Positions 24,864-33,961 are shown, numbered from the stretch's first letter. The stretch is 64,000 bases of DNA from Bin5 sp965242905 (GCA_965242905.1 CBDETM010000002.1:5332001-5396000), one strand, 5' to 3'. Notes: generated by a model from the letters alone, not told the origin. Translations and numbers: made by a program.

Positions 24864-26219
24864 TCAGTTTGCGTATTTCGGAAGTCGAATCGAGAAACGA
24901 GAGCCCTTCCCAGGGGTGGATTCGGCCTGAATCGTCCCGTCATGGGCCTCTACGATGGCCTTGGCGATTGCGAGTCCCAAACCTGATTGCGCCAATCCTT
25001 CCCGGCTTCGAGACCGATCAACCCTGTAGAAGCGATCAAATATATAGTCAAGTTCGTCGCCTGCGATACCGATGCCGGTGTCCGCCACCTGTAGAGTTAC
25101 AAAGCTGCCGTGCGTTGTCGCGCTGAGCGTGATCTGGCCCTCGGAGGTAAATCGCAGAGCGTTCGAAACGAGATTATTGAGCACCTGGGTCATTCGTTCC
25201 AGGTCCACGACAACCGAAGGCAGCAGTTCGGGCGCATCTACTCGAACGTCTATGTTCTTCTGTTTGGCCAGCACAACGTGGGCCAACCCGGCACGTTCCA
25301 GCAAGGCCTTGGGATCGACGGCGCGCCGCAGCAGGGGCAGTTCCCCGGCATCGGCCAGCGAAAGGGTTCGCAGATCATCGACCAGGCGCTGCAGATGGAC
25401 AACTTCCTGGTGAAGAAGCTCGTATAGATCTTCTCGTCCCTGGATGGAGCCATCGCGAAGCCCCTCGGTGTAGCCGCGCAGAACGGTCAGCGGCGTGCGC
25501 AGGTCGTGAGCTATGTCAGCGGTCATTTGCTTGCGCAGGCGGGAAGCCTGAGCCAGTTCGCTGCTCATCTGATTGAAGGAGGAAGCCAGTTTCCCGATCT
25601 GATCCCGGGAATAGACGTTGACCTGCCCACCCAGCTGGCCGGCGGACATCTCTTCTGTGGCAGAGGTCAGCTCGCGCAGAGGGCGAGTGAGCGCGCGCGA
25701 AAGTAGAATCCCCAGTGCCAGGGCCAAGAACCCTGCGATCAGGGCTGCGAGTCCGGTTGCCTGATTGACGTTGCGCAGAAAGAAGCTTTCCGGAGAGGGC
25801 CTAGGAAATCTCTCACCGGCAGCGAATCTGTTTACGTCATAGACGGTCCCTACTTGCAGGCCGTCCTTCTCGATTGGGATGCCGGGGCCCAATTCGTAGT
25901 CGGCAGTGTCGAGGCCCCGATACTCTGGTAAAGGAGAGAAAACTACCGTCTGATCGCTGTCAACAAGCACGACGCGACGGCGCACGACATCGAGTAAGGG
26001 TTCGTTGTCTATCCACTCGCCGAAGCCGTTCCAGCTGTTGTTCTTGGTGTAGTGCCCCAAGAACAGGTCTGCCAGGAGTGGATTGCCTCTGCGTTCAGTG
26101 ACAAAGCGGGCAAACTCCTGCCGCGTGCGCAGTCCGCTGATTGCCGCGACAAGCAGCGCGCCTGAGACACCGACTGCAAGAAATGCCAGCGTCAGCTTTA
26201 CTGCCAAGGAACGCCACAT
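24864..26219 (-). CDS. Sensor histidine kinase (BaeS-like)
   Basis: 451 residues. TM1 about 8-28, an extracytoplasmic sensor region of about 120 residues, TM2 about 154-174, HAMP domain, HisKA with H238 in ADIAHDLRTPL, and a HATPase_c domain with NALRFT (N box), DTGIGI (G1) and GLGLAIAKAIVEAHDG (G2). Its ATG directly abuts the stop codon of the response regulator gene, so the pair is translationally linked. It presumably senses envelope stress or an exported toxin and controls the downstream exporter genes; signal unknown. Confidence 0.95.
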   Translation of the reverse strand: MWRSLAVKLTLAFLAVGVSGALLVAAISGLRTRQEFARFVTERRGNPLLADLFLGHYTKNNSWNGFGEWIDNEPLLDVVRRRVVLVDSDQTVVFSPLPEYRGLDTADYELGPGIPIEKDGLQVGTVYDVNRFAAGERFPRPSPESFFLRNVNQATGLAALIAGFLALALGILLSRALTRPLRELTSATEEMSAGQLGGQVNVYSRDQIGKLASSFNQMSSELAQASRLRKQMTADIAHDLRTPLTVLRGYTEGLRDGSIQGREDLYELLHQEVVHLQRLVDDLRTLSLADAGELPLLRRAVDPKALLERAGLAHVVLAKQKNIDVRVDAPELLPSVVVDLERMTQVLNNLVSNALRFTSEGQITLSATTHGSFVTLQVADTGIGIAGDELDYIFDRFYRVDRSRSREGLAQSGLGLAIAKAIVEAHDGTIQAESTPGKGSRFSIRLPKYAN

Positions 26220-26909
26220 CTACGTCGCCTCTGCGTTAAAGCGGTAACCCATCCCATATACGGTCTGGATGTAGCGGGGCTTGCTCGGAACCTGTTCGAT
26301 TTTTGTGCGGAGGTTCCGAATGTGCACGTCGATAGAGCGCTCGTACCCTTCATAGGCATCGCCGCTTACAGATTCCAAGAGATCGAGGCGCGAAAAGGCC
26401 CGCCCGGGTGACAGCATGAAAGTTTCCAAGAGATCGAATTCAGACGGGGTCAGAGAGACAAGGCTTCCCGCGACTCTTACGATTCGCCCTGTCCGGTCAA
26501 GAGATATTTCCGCCGAGCGAAGGACATCAGGTTGGCGATCCTGTTTCTCGGTCCTTCTCAGTACGGCACGGACCCTGGCGACCAGTTCCTGAATGCCGAA
26601 GGGTTTTGTGACGTAGTCGTCGGCGCCAAGCTCAAGACCGACTACTTTGTCACTTTCTTCCACTTTGGCGGTGAGGATAATGATTGGGGCGTCAGACTCC
26701 TGGGTAAACAGCCGGATGAAGTCGAGACCTCCCATTTCCGGCATCATCAGGTCGAGGAGGACGAGATCTGGTTTCTCGAAACGCGCCACGAACAGCGCTT
26801 CTCGACCATTGGCTGCCTCAACTACGCGATATCCTTCGCGCTCAAGGTACAAGCGCGCCATTTCGCGCAGCTTGACTTCATCGTCTACTACGAGGATAGT
26901 CTGCGACAT
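26220..26909 (-). CDS. OmpR/PhoB-family response regulator
   Basis: 229 residues: receiver domain with D9/D10, phosphoacceptor D53 (LLDLMMPE) and K102 (TKPFG), then a winged-helix DNA-binding domain (LTPSEFDLLETFMLSPGRAFSR and the C-terminal IQTVYGMGYRF). GGGAGG lies 8 nt upstream of the ATG. It is the first gene of the minus-strand operon ending with the truncated lipoprotein at 19881. Cognate kinase is the next gene. Confidence 0.96.
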   Translation of the reverse strand: MSQTILVVDDEVKLREMARLYLEREGYRVVEAANGREALFVARFEKPDLVLLDLMMPEMGGLDFIRLFTQESDAPIIILTAKVEESDKVVGLELGADDYVTKPFGIQELVARVRAVLRRTEKQDRQPDVLRSAEISLDRTGRIVRVAGSLVSLTPSEFDLLETFMLSPGRAFSRLDLLESVSGDAYEGYERSIDVHIRNLRTKIEQVPSKPRYIQTVYGMGYRFNAEAT

Positions 26910-27206
26910 CTAACTCATCCTCCCGCCACTTCTTCGTGGAAAACAGTGACGACCCTAGTTGGCAGACGGCAACCAGGTCCGCGATCCAGTCGATGATCAG
27001 CACTGCTCTACAACGTATTATCGCGCAAAATTGTTCAGGAATTATGAAGGAGAGTTGAAGATGTAACAAGTGTTGGACAGGAGGCGATGTCAATGGAATA
27101 GGGAGCCTTTTGGTACCAGCGCAGAGAAGCTTGAAAAGGGTTGCGTGCTGGCGTGTCAATGCCTCACTTGTGGTGGCGGCCTGCGTATGTGAGCGAATTT
27201 CGGCTG

Positions 27207-27215
27207 TGGTACAAT
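27207..27215 (+). promoter_or_regulatory. Extended -10 promoter element upstream of DinB-like gene
   Basis: TGGTACAAT, an extended -10 hexamer, about 95 nt before the ATG at 27312; no convincing -35 is visible. The 402-bp gap 26910-27311 separates the divergent response regulator operon and this gene, and otherwise shows nothing definite. Confidence 0.4.
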
Positions 27216-27311
27216 GCTGGCTGAAATAGGTAGGAAAACTCTTCGGCGGAGAAGACCGAGAAGGCTCAAGAGGCCGCCTCTTCAGACGCAAAAATAGAAA
27301 GGAAGCATTTC

Positions 27312-27779
27312 ATGTCACAGGTTGCTGTGGGGATTCACAGGCAGATTCGATCTTCGATACACACGGCAGTTGAAGGGCTGTCTGCGGAGCAACTGCAGGC
27401 GATGCCGGATGGATTCGACAACAACATCGCCTGGAATCTGGGGCACATAATGGTGGTCCAACAGCGCATTCTTTACGGCTCCAGCGGTCTTCCTTTGTCG
27501 GTCTCGGAAGAGACGATACCGATGTATCTGCCCAATACTTCGCCAGCAGACTGGGAGACTGAGCCGGACGCCGAAGCGTTGGTGGCGCAGTTGATGCCGC
27601 AGCAGGAGCAGTTGGAGGCAGATTACGCGGCGGGCCGCTTCAGCGAGAACGAGTTCAGCCCGTTTGAGACAAGATCCGGACTCACGCTGGGTGACCTTGG
27701 CGCGGCGCTGACTTTCAATATCTATCACGAGTCTCAGCATTACGGCTTTATTCTGGCACTGATCAATCTGGTGGGCTGA
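27312..27779 (+). CDS. DinB-superfamily protein
   Basis: 155-residue four-helix DinB/YfiT-like protein. The metal-binding triad is suggested by NLGHIMVVQQRI (first His) and YHESQHYGFI (two His). Such proteins are often thiol-dependent transferases using bacillithiol or mycothiol, but the substrate cannot be deduced. GAAAGGAAG precedes the ATG. It is only 5 bp before the thiolase gene and likely cotranscribed with the beta-ketoadipate genes. Confidence 0.85.
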   Translation: MSQVAVGIHRQIRSSIHTAVEGLSAEQLQAMPDGFDNNIAWNLGHIMVVQQRILYGSSGLPLSVSEETIPMYLPNTSPADWETEPDAEALVAQLMPQQEQLEADYAAGRFSENEFSPFETRSGLTLGDLGAALTFNIYHESQHYGFILALINLVG

Positions 27780-27784
27780 GTCTC

Positions 27785-29059
27785 ATGACCGAGGTTGTCA
27801 TTGTCAGCGCTGTACGAACGCCTATCGGACGGATACGCGGCGCGCTGGCTTCAGTGAGGCCGGATGACCTGGCGGCGCTTGTCGTCCGCGAGGCGGTGTC
27901 TCGAACTGGAGTAGAGCCTGGGGAGATCGAGGAAGTCTATTTCGGTTGCGCCAATCAGGCGGGGGAGGACAATCGCAATATCGCTCGAATGGCAGCGTTG
28001 CTGGCGGGACTGCCGCAGGAGGTGGCCGGTGTGACGGTGAACCGGCTTTGCGCCAGTGGTCTTACAGCCGTCAACCAGGCGGCGCGGGCGATTTTGTGTG
28101 GAGAAGGAGAAGTCTTCGTTGCGGGCGGCGTGGAGAGTATGACCCGGGCGCCCTATTCCCTGCCGAAGAACCCAACCGGATTTGGCCCGTCGGGCAACAT
28201 AACTGGTTATGATACGACGCTGGGCTGGCGGTATCCCAACCCGGCGCTGGAAGCGCTATTCCCTCTGGAGGCGATGGGAGAGACGGCCGAGAACATTTAC
28301 GATATGAGCTGCGCGTCAGAGATCGCAGGGGGCGAGATAGGCCGCGCAGAACAGGATCGCTTCGCCCTTCAGAGCCAGGAGAGGGCGGTCCGTGCGATCA
28401 ACGAGGGCCGCTTTGAGCAAGAGATAGTGCCCGTAACGATTATGCAGAGGCGAGGTGATCCTGTCGTATTCGATACGGATGAACACCCTCGCTATACGAA
28501 TGGACCGGACGGCTACCGGCTCGCGACCAGCATGGAGGCTCTGAGCGGCCTGCGGCCTGCATTTCGAATGGGAGGAACGGTCACCGCCGGCAATGCCAGC
28601 GGGCTGAACGACGGGGCCAGTGCGCTTGTACTGATGTCGCGCGAGCGGGCCAGCGAACTGGGGATCCGGCCGTTGGCCCGCTGGGTGGCGTCGGCTGCAG
28701 CCGGCGTGGATCCCCGTGTCATGGGCCTAGGGCCTGTGGGTGCGGCGCGCAAGGCGCTGGCGCGTTCGGGGCTTACGACAGACGACATCGATCTGGTCGA
28801 GATCAACGAAGCTTTCGCGGTGCAGACGCTGGCCGTACTGCGGGAGCTTGATCTGGGAGAAGAGATTACGAACGTAAACGGCGGGGCGATTTCCCTCGGC
28901 CATCCCCTGGGCTGCTCGGGCGCCCGTATACTGACGACGCTCATACACGAGATGCAGAGAAGAGCCGACAAAGGCGAGGCGGCCCGGTATGGTCTGGCGA
29001 CGCTCTGCGTTGGCGTGGGCCAGGGCGAGGCGACCGTAGTAGAAAGGTTGGACGGTTGA
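27785..29059 (+). CDS. pcaF: 3-oxoadipyl-CoA thiolase (acetyl-CoA acyltransferase family)
   Basis: 424 residues. Thiolase with the acyl-accepting Cys in VNRLCASGLTAVNQA, the His of EINEAFA, and C-terminal GHPLGCSGAR. The segment VYFGCANQAGEDNRNIARMAALL is the form found in PcaF/PaaJ beta-ketoadipyl-CoA thiolases rather than in general acetoacetyl-CoA thiolases. The downstream fused CoA-transferase overlaps by four bases (29056-29059), and an intradiol dioxygenase follows. Together these encode the lower beta-ketoadipate route and a ring-cleavage step. A generic thiolase role remains possible. Confidence 0.85.
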   Translation: MTEVVIVSAVRTPIGRIRGALASVRPDDLAALVVREAVSRTGVEPGEIEEVYFGCANQAGEDNRNIARMAALLAGLPQEVAGVTVNRLCASGLTAVNQAARAILCGEGEVFVAGGVESMTRAPYSLPKNPTGFGPSGNITGYDTTLGWRYPNPALEALFPLEAMGETAENIYDMSCASEIAGGEIGRAEQDRFALQSQERAVRAINEGRFEQEIVPVTIMQRRGDPVVFDTDEHPRYTNGPDGYRLATSMEALSGLRPAFRMGGTVTAGNASGLNDGASALVLMSRERASELGIRPLARWVASAAAGVDPRVMGLGPVGAARKALARSGLTTDDIDLVEINEAFAVQTLAVLRELDLGEEITNVNGGAISLGHPLGCSGARILTTLIHEMQRRADKGEAARYGLATLCVGVGQGEATVVERLDG

Positions 29060-30405
29060 AGCTGCTACCGCAAATCACGCCGGCAGAAGCGGCTGCACTG
29101 GTCAAGTCCGGAGATACCGTTCTGGTGGGCGGCTTCGGCATGACGGGCAATCCCACCCAGGTACTGCATGCGCTGGCGGATTCGGACGTGTGCGATCTGA
29201 CCTATATTGCCAACAACGTTGGCGAGCCGGGCCTTGGTGGGGGTCGATTGTTGCGTAACGGGCAGATCAAGAAGGCGATAGGCTCGTTCTTTACCAGCAA
29301 TCCGGAAGCGGTAGCTGCGGCACAGGCGGGTGCAATCGAGTTTGAAGTGATGCCGCAGGGCACGATGACGGAGGCGATTCGTGCGGGCGGGGCAGGGATA
29401 GGCGGATTCTACACTCCGACAGCGGCCGGCACTGTGCTGGCCGAAGGACGGGAAACGAAACGGATCGGCGGCCGCCTGCAAGTCTTCCAGCCGGCTTTGC
29501 GGGCTGATGTCGCGCTGATCAGGGCGTGGACCGCGGACGCAGCCGGCAACCTTGCCTACCGGATGACTGAGCAGAACTTCAACAGAGCGATGGCGACGGC
29601 TGCGGACCTCGTCATCGCAGAGGTTGAGGAGTGCGTGCCGGCGGGGGAACTGCGGCCGGAGTCGGTGCATACGCCTGGATGTTATGTCGACTATCTGGTG
29701 CCGGTGAGGACGTCGGAGGCCGACCTGGGTTCGTCGGCGTCGATCGCCGGGGGCGGCAAGAAAGCAGGCGGCTTGCGCATGAAGTTGGCGCGGCGTGCTC
29801 TGGCCGAACTCAGGCCTGGGGACACTGTCAACCTGGGTGTGGGTATCCCGACGCTTGTGGCGGACCTGATCACACCGGCGCATGGCATCATTTTGCATAC
29901 CGAGAACGGCATGCTTGGGGTGGGTCCCGCGCCGGAGAGCGGCGGCGCGATGGAGTACCCGATCAACGCCAGCAAGATTCCGGTGACGGCATTGCCGGGC
30001 AGCAGCTACTTTGACAGCGCGGACTCCTTTGCGATGATCCGGGGCGGGCACGTGGATGTGGCGATTATGGGGGGACTGCAGGTGGATGCGCAGGCCAATC
30101 TGGCAAACTGGGCCGCGCCCGGGAGGCCGTTGCTGGGCGTAGGCGGGGCGATGGACCTGGCTTCAGGCGCCAAGCGCCTGATCGTGACAATGACCCATAG
30201 CAGCCGTGACGGCAGCTCGAAGATCGTGCCCGTCTGCACGCTGCCGCTGACGGCGACAGGCGCGGTTGACGTAATCATTACCGAACTGGCCGTTTTTCGC
30301 TTTTTGGACGGGCGCCTGACGGTCACCGAACTAATGGAGGGGGCCTCGCTGGAAGCGGTCCGGGCCAATACCGGGGCCGAATTTGAAATTGCCCTGGAGA
30401 GTTGA
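29056..30405 (+). CDS. 3-oxoacid/3-oxoadipate CoA-transferase, alpha and beta subunits fused
   Basis: 449 residues, TTG start overlapping the thiolase stop. The N-terminal half is the alpha subunit (GDTVLVGGFGMTGNP, GGFYTPTAAGT, ADVALIRAWTADAAGNL). The C-terminal half is the beta subunit, with the catalytic glutamate in HTENGMLGVGP and a GGHVDVAIMGGLQVD stretch. In most bacteria these are separate genes (pcaI/pcaJ or scoA/scoB); here a short Ser/Gly/Lys linker near residue 230 joins them. Transfers CoA from succinyl-CoA to 3-oxoadipate or acetoacetate; context favours 3-oxoadipate. Confidence 0.9.
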   Translation: MKLLPQITPAEAAALVKSGDTVLVGGFGMTGNPTQVLHALADSDVCDLTYIANNVGEPGLGGGRLLRNGQIKKAIGSFFTSNPEAVAAAQAGAIEFEVMPQGTMTEAIRAGGAGIGGFYTPTAAGTVLAEGRETKRIGGRLQVFQPALRADVALIRAWTADAAGNLAYRMTEQNFNRAMATAADLVIAEVEECVPAGELRPESVHTPGCYVDYLVPVRTSEADLGSSASIAGGGKKAGGLRMKLARRALAELRPGDTVNLGVGIPTLVADLITPAHGIILHTENGMLGVGPAPESGGAMEYPINASKIPVTALPGSSYFDSADSFAMIRGGHVDVAIMGGLQVDAQANLANWAAPGRPLLGVGGAMDLASGAKRLIVTMTHSSRDGSSKIVPVCTLPLTATGAVDVIITELAVFRFLDGRLTVTELMEGASLEAVRANTGAEFEIALES

Positions 30406-30459
30406 CGGAGGCGATGCGGTCCAACTTTCGCTTCCCTTTGAAGGAACAGAGAACATCCC

Positions 30460-31233
30460 ATGAACAAGCAGACACTCCATGGCATCCTGCTCGCGGCAGC
30501 ATTGGCGGCGATAGTTTTGACCGCGTGTGTGGCCACCGAGATAGGCGCAGAGCCCGGTATGCAGGCGCCTCAAGGCAACCCTGCACAGGAAGTGAGCGCG
30601 GCGAGTCAGGAGGAAGGTGATCCGGGCGGGGTGTCAGTTGAACAAGACCTCGAATCACTGCGAATTGAGATTGAATACTACACACCTTCACAGACAGAAG
30701 GTCCCTTCTACCCCGTGCAGATGCCGGACGATCGAGACAGCGACCTCTTCATCGTGGACGGGGCGGAGGGAAGGCCTGAAGGGGAGATTCTCGTCTTTGA
30801 AGGAACAGTCTACGACGGTGCCGGAATGCCGGTTCCCGGCGCGGTTGTCGAGATATGGCAGACCGACAGCAACGGAATCTACATGCACCCAGGCGACTCC
30901 AACAGTTCGAGAAGGGATGTGAACTTTCAGTCGTATGGCGAGTCGGAAACCGGGCCGGATGGCCGCTACGGTTTCAGGACAATCATGCCGGGCGACTACA
31001 ATCCGCGGCCCCGGCATATCCACGTGAAGGTCCGGATGGACGGGCGTGAACTTCTGACCACCCAGTTCTATTTCAGTAACGAATCGAATGCCGGGTCCGA
31101 CCGGATCTTCGCGGGGGCAGGCGAGGAGGTGTCGGCGCTGATCATGGAGATAGAAGAGGGCCTCGATTCCGATGGCAATTCTGTGCTTATGGGCAGTCGA
31201 GATATCGTTCTGCGCGATATTCTGTCGGAGTGA
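30460..31233 (+). CDS. Exported lipoprotein intradiol ring-cleavage dioxygenase
   Basis: 257 residues. Lipobox VLTAC (Cys23), an acidic linker of about 45 residues, then a dioxygenase domain. The four non-haem Fe(III) ligands of intradiol enzymes can be placed at Y141 (NGIYMHPGD), Y180 (GDYNPRP), H186 and H188 (RHIHVKV). The sequence resembles the beta-subunit family of protocatechuate 3,4-dioxygenase. A lipid anchor places ring cleavage outside the cytoplasm, unlike classical catechol or protocatechuate dioxygenases. It follows the CoA-transferase gene by 54 bp and would feed muconate-type products to the pathway after uptake. Confidence 0.88.
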   Translation: MNKQTLHGILLAAALAAIVLTACVATEIGAEPGMQAPQGNPAQEVSAASQEEGDPGGVSVEQDLESLRIEIEYYTPSQTEGPFYPVQMPDDRDSDLFIVDGAEGRPEGEILVFEGTVYDGAGMPVPGAVVEIWQTDSNGIYMHPGDSNSSRRDVNFQSYGESETGPDGRYGFRTIMPGDYNPRPRHIHVKVRMDGRELLTTQFYFSNESNAGSDRIFAGAGEEVSALIMEIEEGLDSDGNSVLMGSRDIVLRDILSE

Positions 31234-31260
31234 CGGAGTTAGAGCGAGGAAGCCAGGCGC

Positions 31261-31641
31261 TTGAAACTTTCAGATATAGGCAATCCCAAATATATTGCTC
31301 TGGAGACCTTCCGCCAGAACGGCGAGGCGGTCAAGACACCGGTCTGGACTGTGGCGCAAGAGGGCAAGTTGCTGGTATGGACGCAGGGCGACAGCTGGAA
31401 GGTCAGACGGGCTCGCAACAATCCGCGCGTCAGGGTAGCGCGATGTGACATGAGGGGCAACGTACAGGGTGCCTGGGTGGAAGGCGTTGTCATGTCGATC
31501 TCAGATGACGAAGAGACGAAGAGATCGATGGCAGGTCTGCTGAGGCGAAAGTATCCCTTCGCGGTTGCCGTGCTCTCGCTGATCGCCGTAATACGCGGAA
31601 CGAATAAAGGACAGGTGGTCGTGGAAATCGGTGACGTCTAA
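31261..31641 (+). CDS. PPOX-class split-barrel protein (F420/FMN dependent)
   Basis: 126 residues, TTG start. Pattern KYIALETFRQNGEAVKTPVWTV, then WKVRRARNNPRVRVARCDMRGN, typical of small PPOX-class F420-dependent oxidoreductases. It lies 27 bp after the dioxygenase and is probably the last gene of that operon. Cofactor and substrate unproven. Confidence 0.8.
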   Translation: MKLSDIGNPKYIALETFRQNGEAVKTPVWTVAQEGKLLVWTQGDSWKVRRARNNPRVRVARCDMRGNVQGAWVEGVVMSISDDEETKRSMAGLLRRKYPFAVAVLSLIAVIRGTNKGQVVVEIGDV

Positions 31642-31758
31642 CGGCCGGCCGTGTTGAAGCAACTGTATCCTTGTAGTTACTATGCCATGTTCAGTGCGGG
31701 TACTGTGTGCGGTCTGCATGGATCTTAATGGCGGACTGTTCAGTCAGTCGGTCTGAAT

Positions 31759-32124
31759 GGGTGCATCCCAGATTTGGGATGGGAACAGTCTGGCGTGAAT
31801 CAGTGCCAGCGGTGGCTGGAACTGCTTACCGTCTTAGGCAAGACGCAGTGCAGGCGCCAGGCCTGGCCGTACGGCGGCGTCCGTCAGTTGGGGGTGCGAG
31901 GGCAGGCACAAGGCCGGCACCTGCGGGGACCTGATGGGACTTGCGGGTCGTGGTCTGGCTGGACACTTTCGATTGGGGACACGTCACCAATGTCGACACC
32001 AGGTCGGCGAGGCGTGTAGTAGGAGAGGGGGCGTTGCGGGGGCGGAGCCCCCGCACAAGGGAGGGCCGAATAGGCCCGACCGCCCAGAACTGCAGTGGTC
32101 AGTGGTTAGTGGTCAGTGGTCAGT
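31759..32124 (+). repeat. Dispersed intergenic repeat, copy B (full length)
   Basis: About 366 bp between the split-barrel gene and the sulfatase gene. It starts with the hairpin CATCCCA-GATT-TGGGATG, continues through a middle block (GCAGGCGCCAGGCCTGGCC...) shared with copy D, the double-hairpin core at 32020-32089, and four 7-bp tail units GTGGT(C/T)A at 32095-32122. It lacks the 3' block found after copies A and D. The rest of the 627-bp gap 31642-32268 shows no gene. Confidence 0.9.
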
Positions 32125-32268
32125 GAAAGCAAGGACAGATGGACGACAGGAATGGTAGAGAGACAGAAGCAACATTGTCTTGCTGTATCATGATCGGCTT
32201 TTGGCAAGGACTTTGATGTCACGTTTGATCTACTACGTCTTTTTTGGAAAACAGGAGCCTTATTCGCC

Positions 32269-33792
32269 ATGAGAGCTGTGATGGTCATGTTTGATACGTT
32301 GAACCGGCATATGTTGCCTCCCTACGGGTGCGACTGGACCCATGCGCCAAATTTCACCCGACTGGCGGAACGAACGGTCACTTTCGACAACTGCTATGTC
32401 GGCAGTATGCCGTGCATGCCGGCGCGGCGGGAGCTGCACACGGGCCGCTACAATTTCCTGCATCGCAGCTGGGGACCGCTGGAGCCGTTCGACGATTCGA
32501 TGCCGGAGAATCTGTCGAAGAACGGGATTTACACGCATCTCAGCACGGACCACCAGCACTATTTCGAGGATGGCGGGGCATCCTATCACACGCGTTATGA
32601 CAGCTGGGATTTTCACCGAGGCCAGGAAGGGGACGCCTGGATTGGGCAGGTGGCGGATCCGGAAGTGCCGGAGACCATCAACCGGACATCCTCTTCCAAC
32701 TTGCGGCCGTCGGAGCAGGGAACCAAGCGCCGGAACGGAGACACGTCTCGTCAGGACTGGATCAACAGGACGGTCCTGGACAGTGAGGAGAAGCAGCCGC
32801 AGGCGAAGACATTTGCGGCCGGGCTGGAGTTTATCCGCCGCAACCACGAGGAAGACAACTGGTTCCTGCAGGTAGAGACTTTCGATCCGCATGAACCGTT
32901 CTTTACGCAGCAGAAGTACAAGGACCTCTATCCCCACGAATACAACGGTAAGATCTTCGACTGGCCATCCTATCGCGAGGTGGAGGAAACGCCTGAAGAG
33001 GTTCAGCATCTGCGATACGAATACGCGGCGCTGCTCAGTATGTGTGACGAGTACCTGGGTAAGGTGCTGGACCTGATGGACGAGTTGAGCATGTGGGAGG
33101 ACACGATGCTGATCGTGTGTACCGACCACGGCTTTCTGTTGGGGGAGCATGACTGGTGGGCCAAGATTGTGCCTCCCTTCTACAATGAGGTCGCTCACAC
33201 GCCGCTCTTCATCTGGGACCCTCGCAGCCGGGCGGCTGGCGTGCGCCGGGAACAGTTGGTGCAAATGATTGACATGCCGGCGACGCTCCTGGAGTTTTTC
33301 GGGGTTGACAGGCCACTGGACGTGGAGGGGATCCCGCTGGGAGATGTCATCGCGACGGACGCGCCAACGCGCGATGCGGTGCTTTTTGGCGTTCACGGCG
33401 GGCACGTGAACATTACAGACGGACGTTATGTTTACATGCGGGGTCCGGTGGACCCATCATACAACGAACCCCTCTTCAACTACACGCTGATGCCCAATCA
33501 TATGCGGGACCGCTTTGGTGTAGATGAGTTGCAAGAGATTGAACTGGCGGAACCGTTCTCGTTCACCAAGGGCTGCCGGACGATGAAGATCGCTTCTCGC
33601 CAGGTCTTCGGCGCCGTCCCGCGTTACACGATGCTTTTTGATTTGGAGGCGGATCCGGGGCAGGAGAGGCCGATAGACAATGTGGCAGAGGAGGCAAGGT
33701 TGTCGGCGCGTATGGCGGAACTGATGCAGGCAAATAGTGCGCCGCAGGAGCAGTTTGAACGGCTGGGTCTGGCGGTTCACGAGGCCAGTTGA
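32269..33792 (+). CDS. Type I sulfatase (formylglycine-dependent)
   Basis: 507 residues, cytoplasmic by lack of a signal peptide. N-terminal metal-binding Asp in MVMFDTLNRH; formylglycine motif C49-MPAR followed by RELHTGR. Later metal and phosphosulfate-binding residues are seen in VCTDHGFLLGEHDWWAK. Hydrolyses a sulfate ester, probably on a sugar or small molecule. Length is normal. A second sulfatase lies at 36564. No formylglycine-generating enzyme gene is in the window. AGGAG lies 11-12 nt before the ATG. Confidence 0.92.
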   Translation: MRAVMVMFDTLNRHMLPPYGCDWTHAPNFTRLAERTVTFDNCYVGSMPCMPARRELHTGRYNFLHRSWGPLEPFDDSMPENLSKNGIYTHLSTDHQHYFEDGGASYHTRYDSWDFHRGQEGDAWIGQVADPEVPETINRTSSSNLRPSEQGTKRRNGDTSRQDWINRTVLDSEEKQPQAKTFAAGLEFIRRNHEEDNWFLQVETFDPHEPFFTQQKYKDLYPHEYNGKIFDWPSYREVEETPEEVQHLRYEYAALLSMCDEYLGKVLDLMDELSMWEDTMLIVCTDHGFLLGEHDWWAKIVPPFYNEVAHTPLFIWDPRSRAAGVRREQLVQMIDMPATLLEFFGVDRPLDVEGIPLGDVIATDAPTRDAVLFGVHGGHVNITDGRYVYMRGPVDPSYNEPLFNYTLMPNHMRDRFGVDELQEIELAEPFSFTKGCRTMKIASRQVFGAVPRYTMLFDLEADPGQERPIDNVAEEARLSARMAELMQANSAPQEQFERLGLAVHEAS

Positions 33793-33854
33793 TGTGCGTT
33801 CAGGTTGAGAGCGCTCCTGATTTCGTTTTGTGGAGAGGCAGGCGAGGCAGCCAA

Positions 33855-33883
33855 AATCCCCCTGCGTGACTCGCAGGGGGATT
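33855..33883 (-). terminator. Strong hairpin between convergent sulfatase and rplS genes
   Basis: Perfect 12-bp stem AATCCCCCTGCG (33855-33866) / CGCAGGGGGATT (33872-33883) with a 5-nt loop. On the minus strand it is followed by TTTT, so it can act as a back-up terminator for rplS; on the plus strand no T-tract follows. Confidence 0.65.
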
Positions 33884-33923
33884 CCTGGTGTCAGACGGGT
33901 ATCATGGGGGCAGAATGACAAAA

Positions 33924-33961
33924 GCGCCGGACACTCTTTTGGTGTGCCGGCGCATTTTTTT
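33924..33961. terminator. Bidirectional rho-independent terminator
   Basis: Stem GCGCCGG (33924-33930) / CCGGCGC (33947-33953) extended by ACAC/GTGT with one bulged G. It is followed by seven T on the plus strand (33955-33961) and by TTTT on the minus strand. It sits between the convergent sulfatase and rplS genes and can serve both. Confidence 0.8.

Noticed and set aside
31774..32126. Short open frames in the dispersed repeats (for example products containing GALRGRSPRTREGR)
   Set aside because: The frames are not maintained between copies because of indels; the conserved feature is the nucleotide hairpin core, not a protein.
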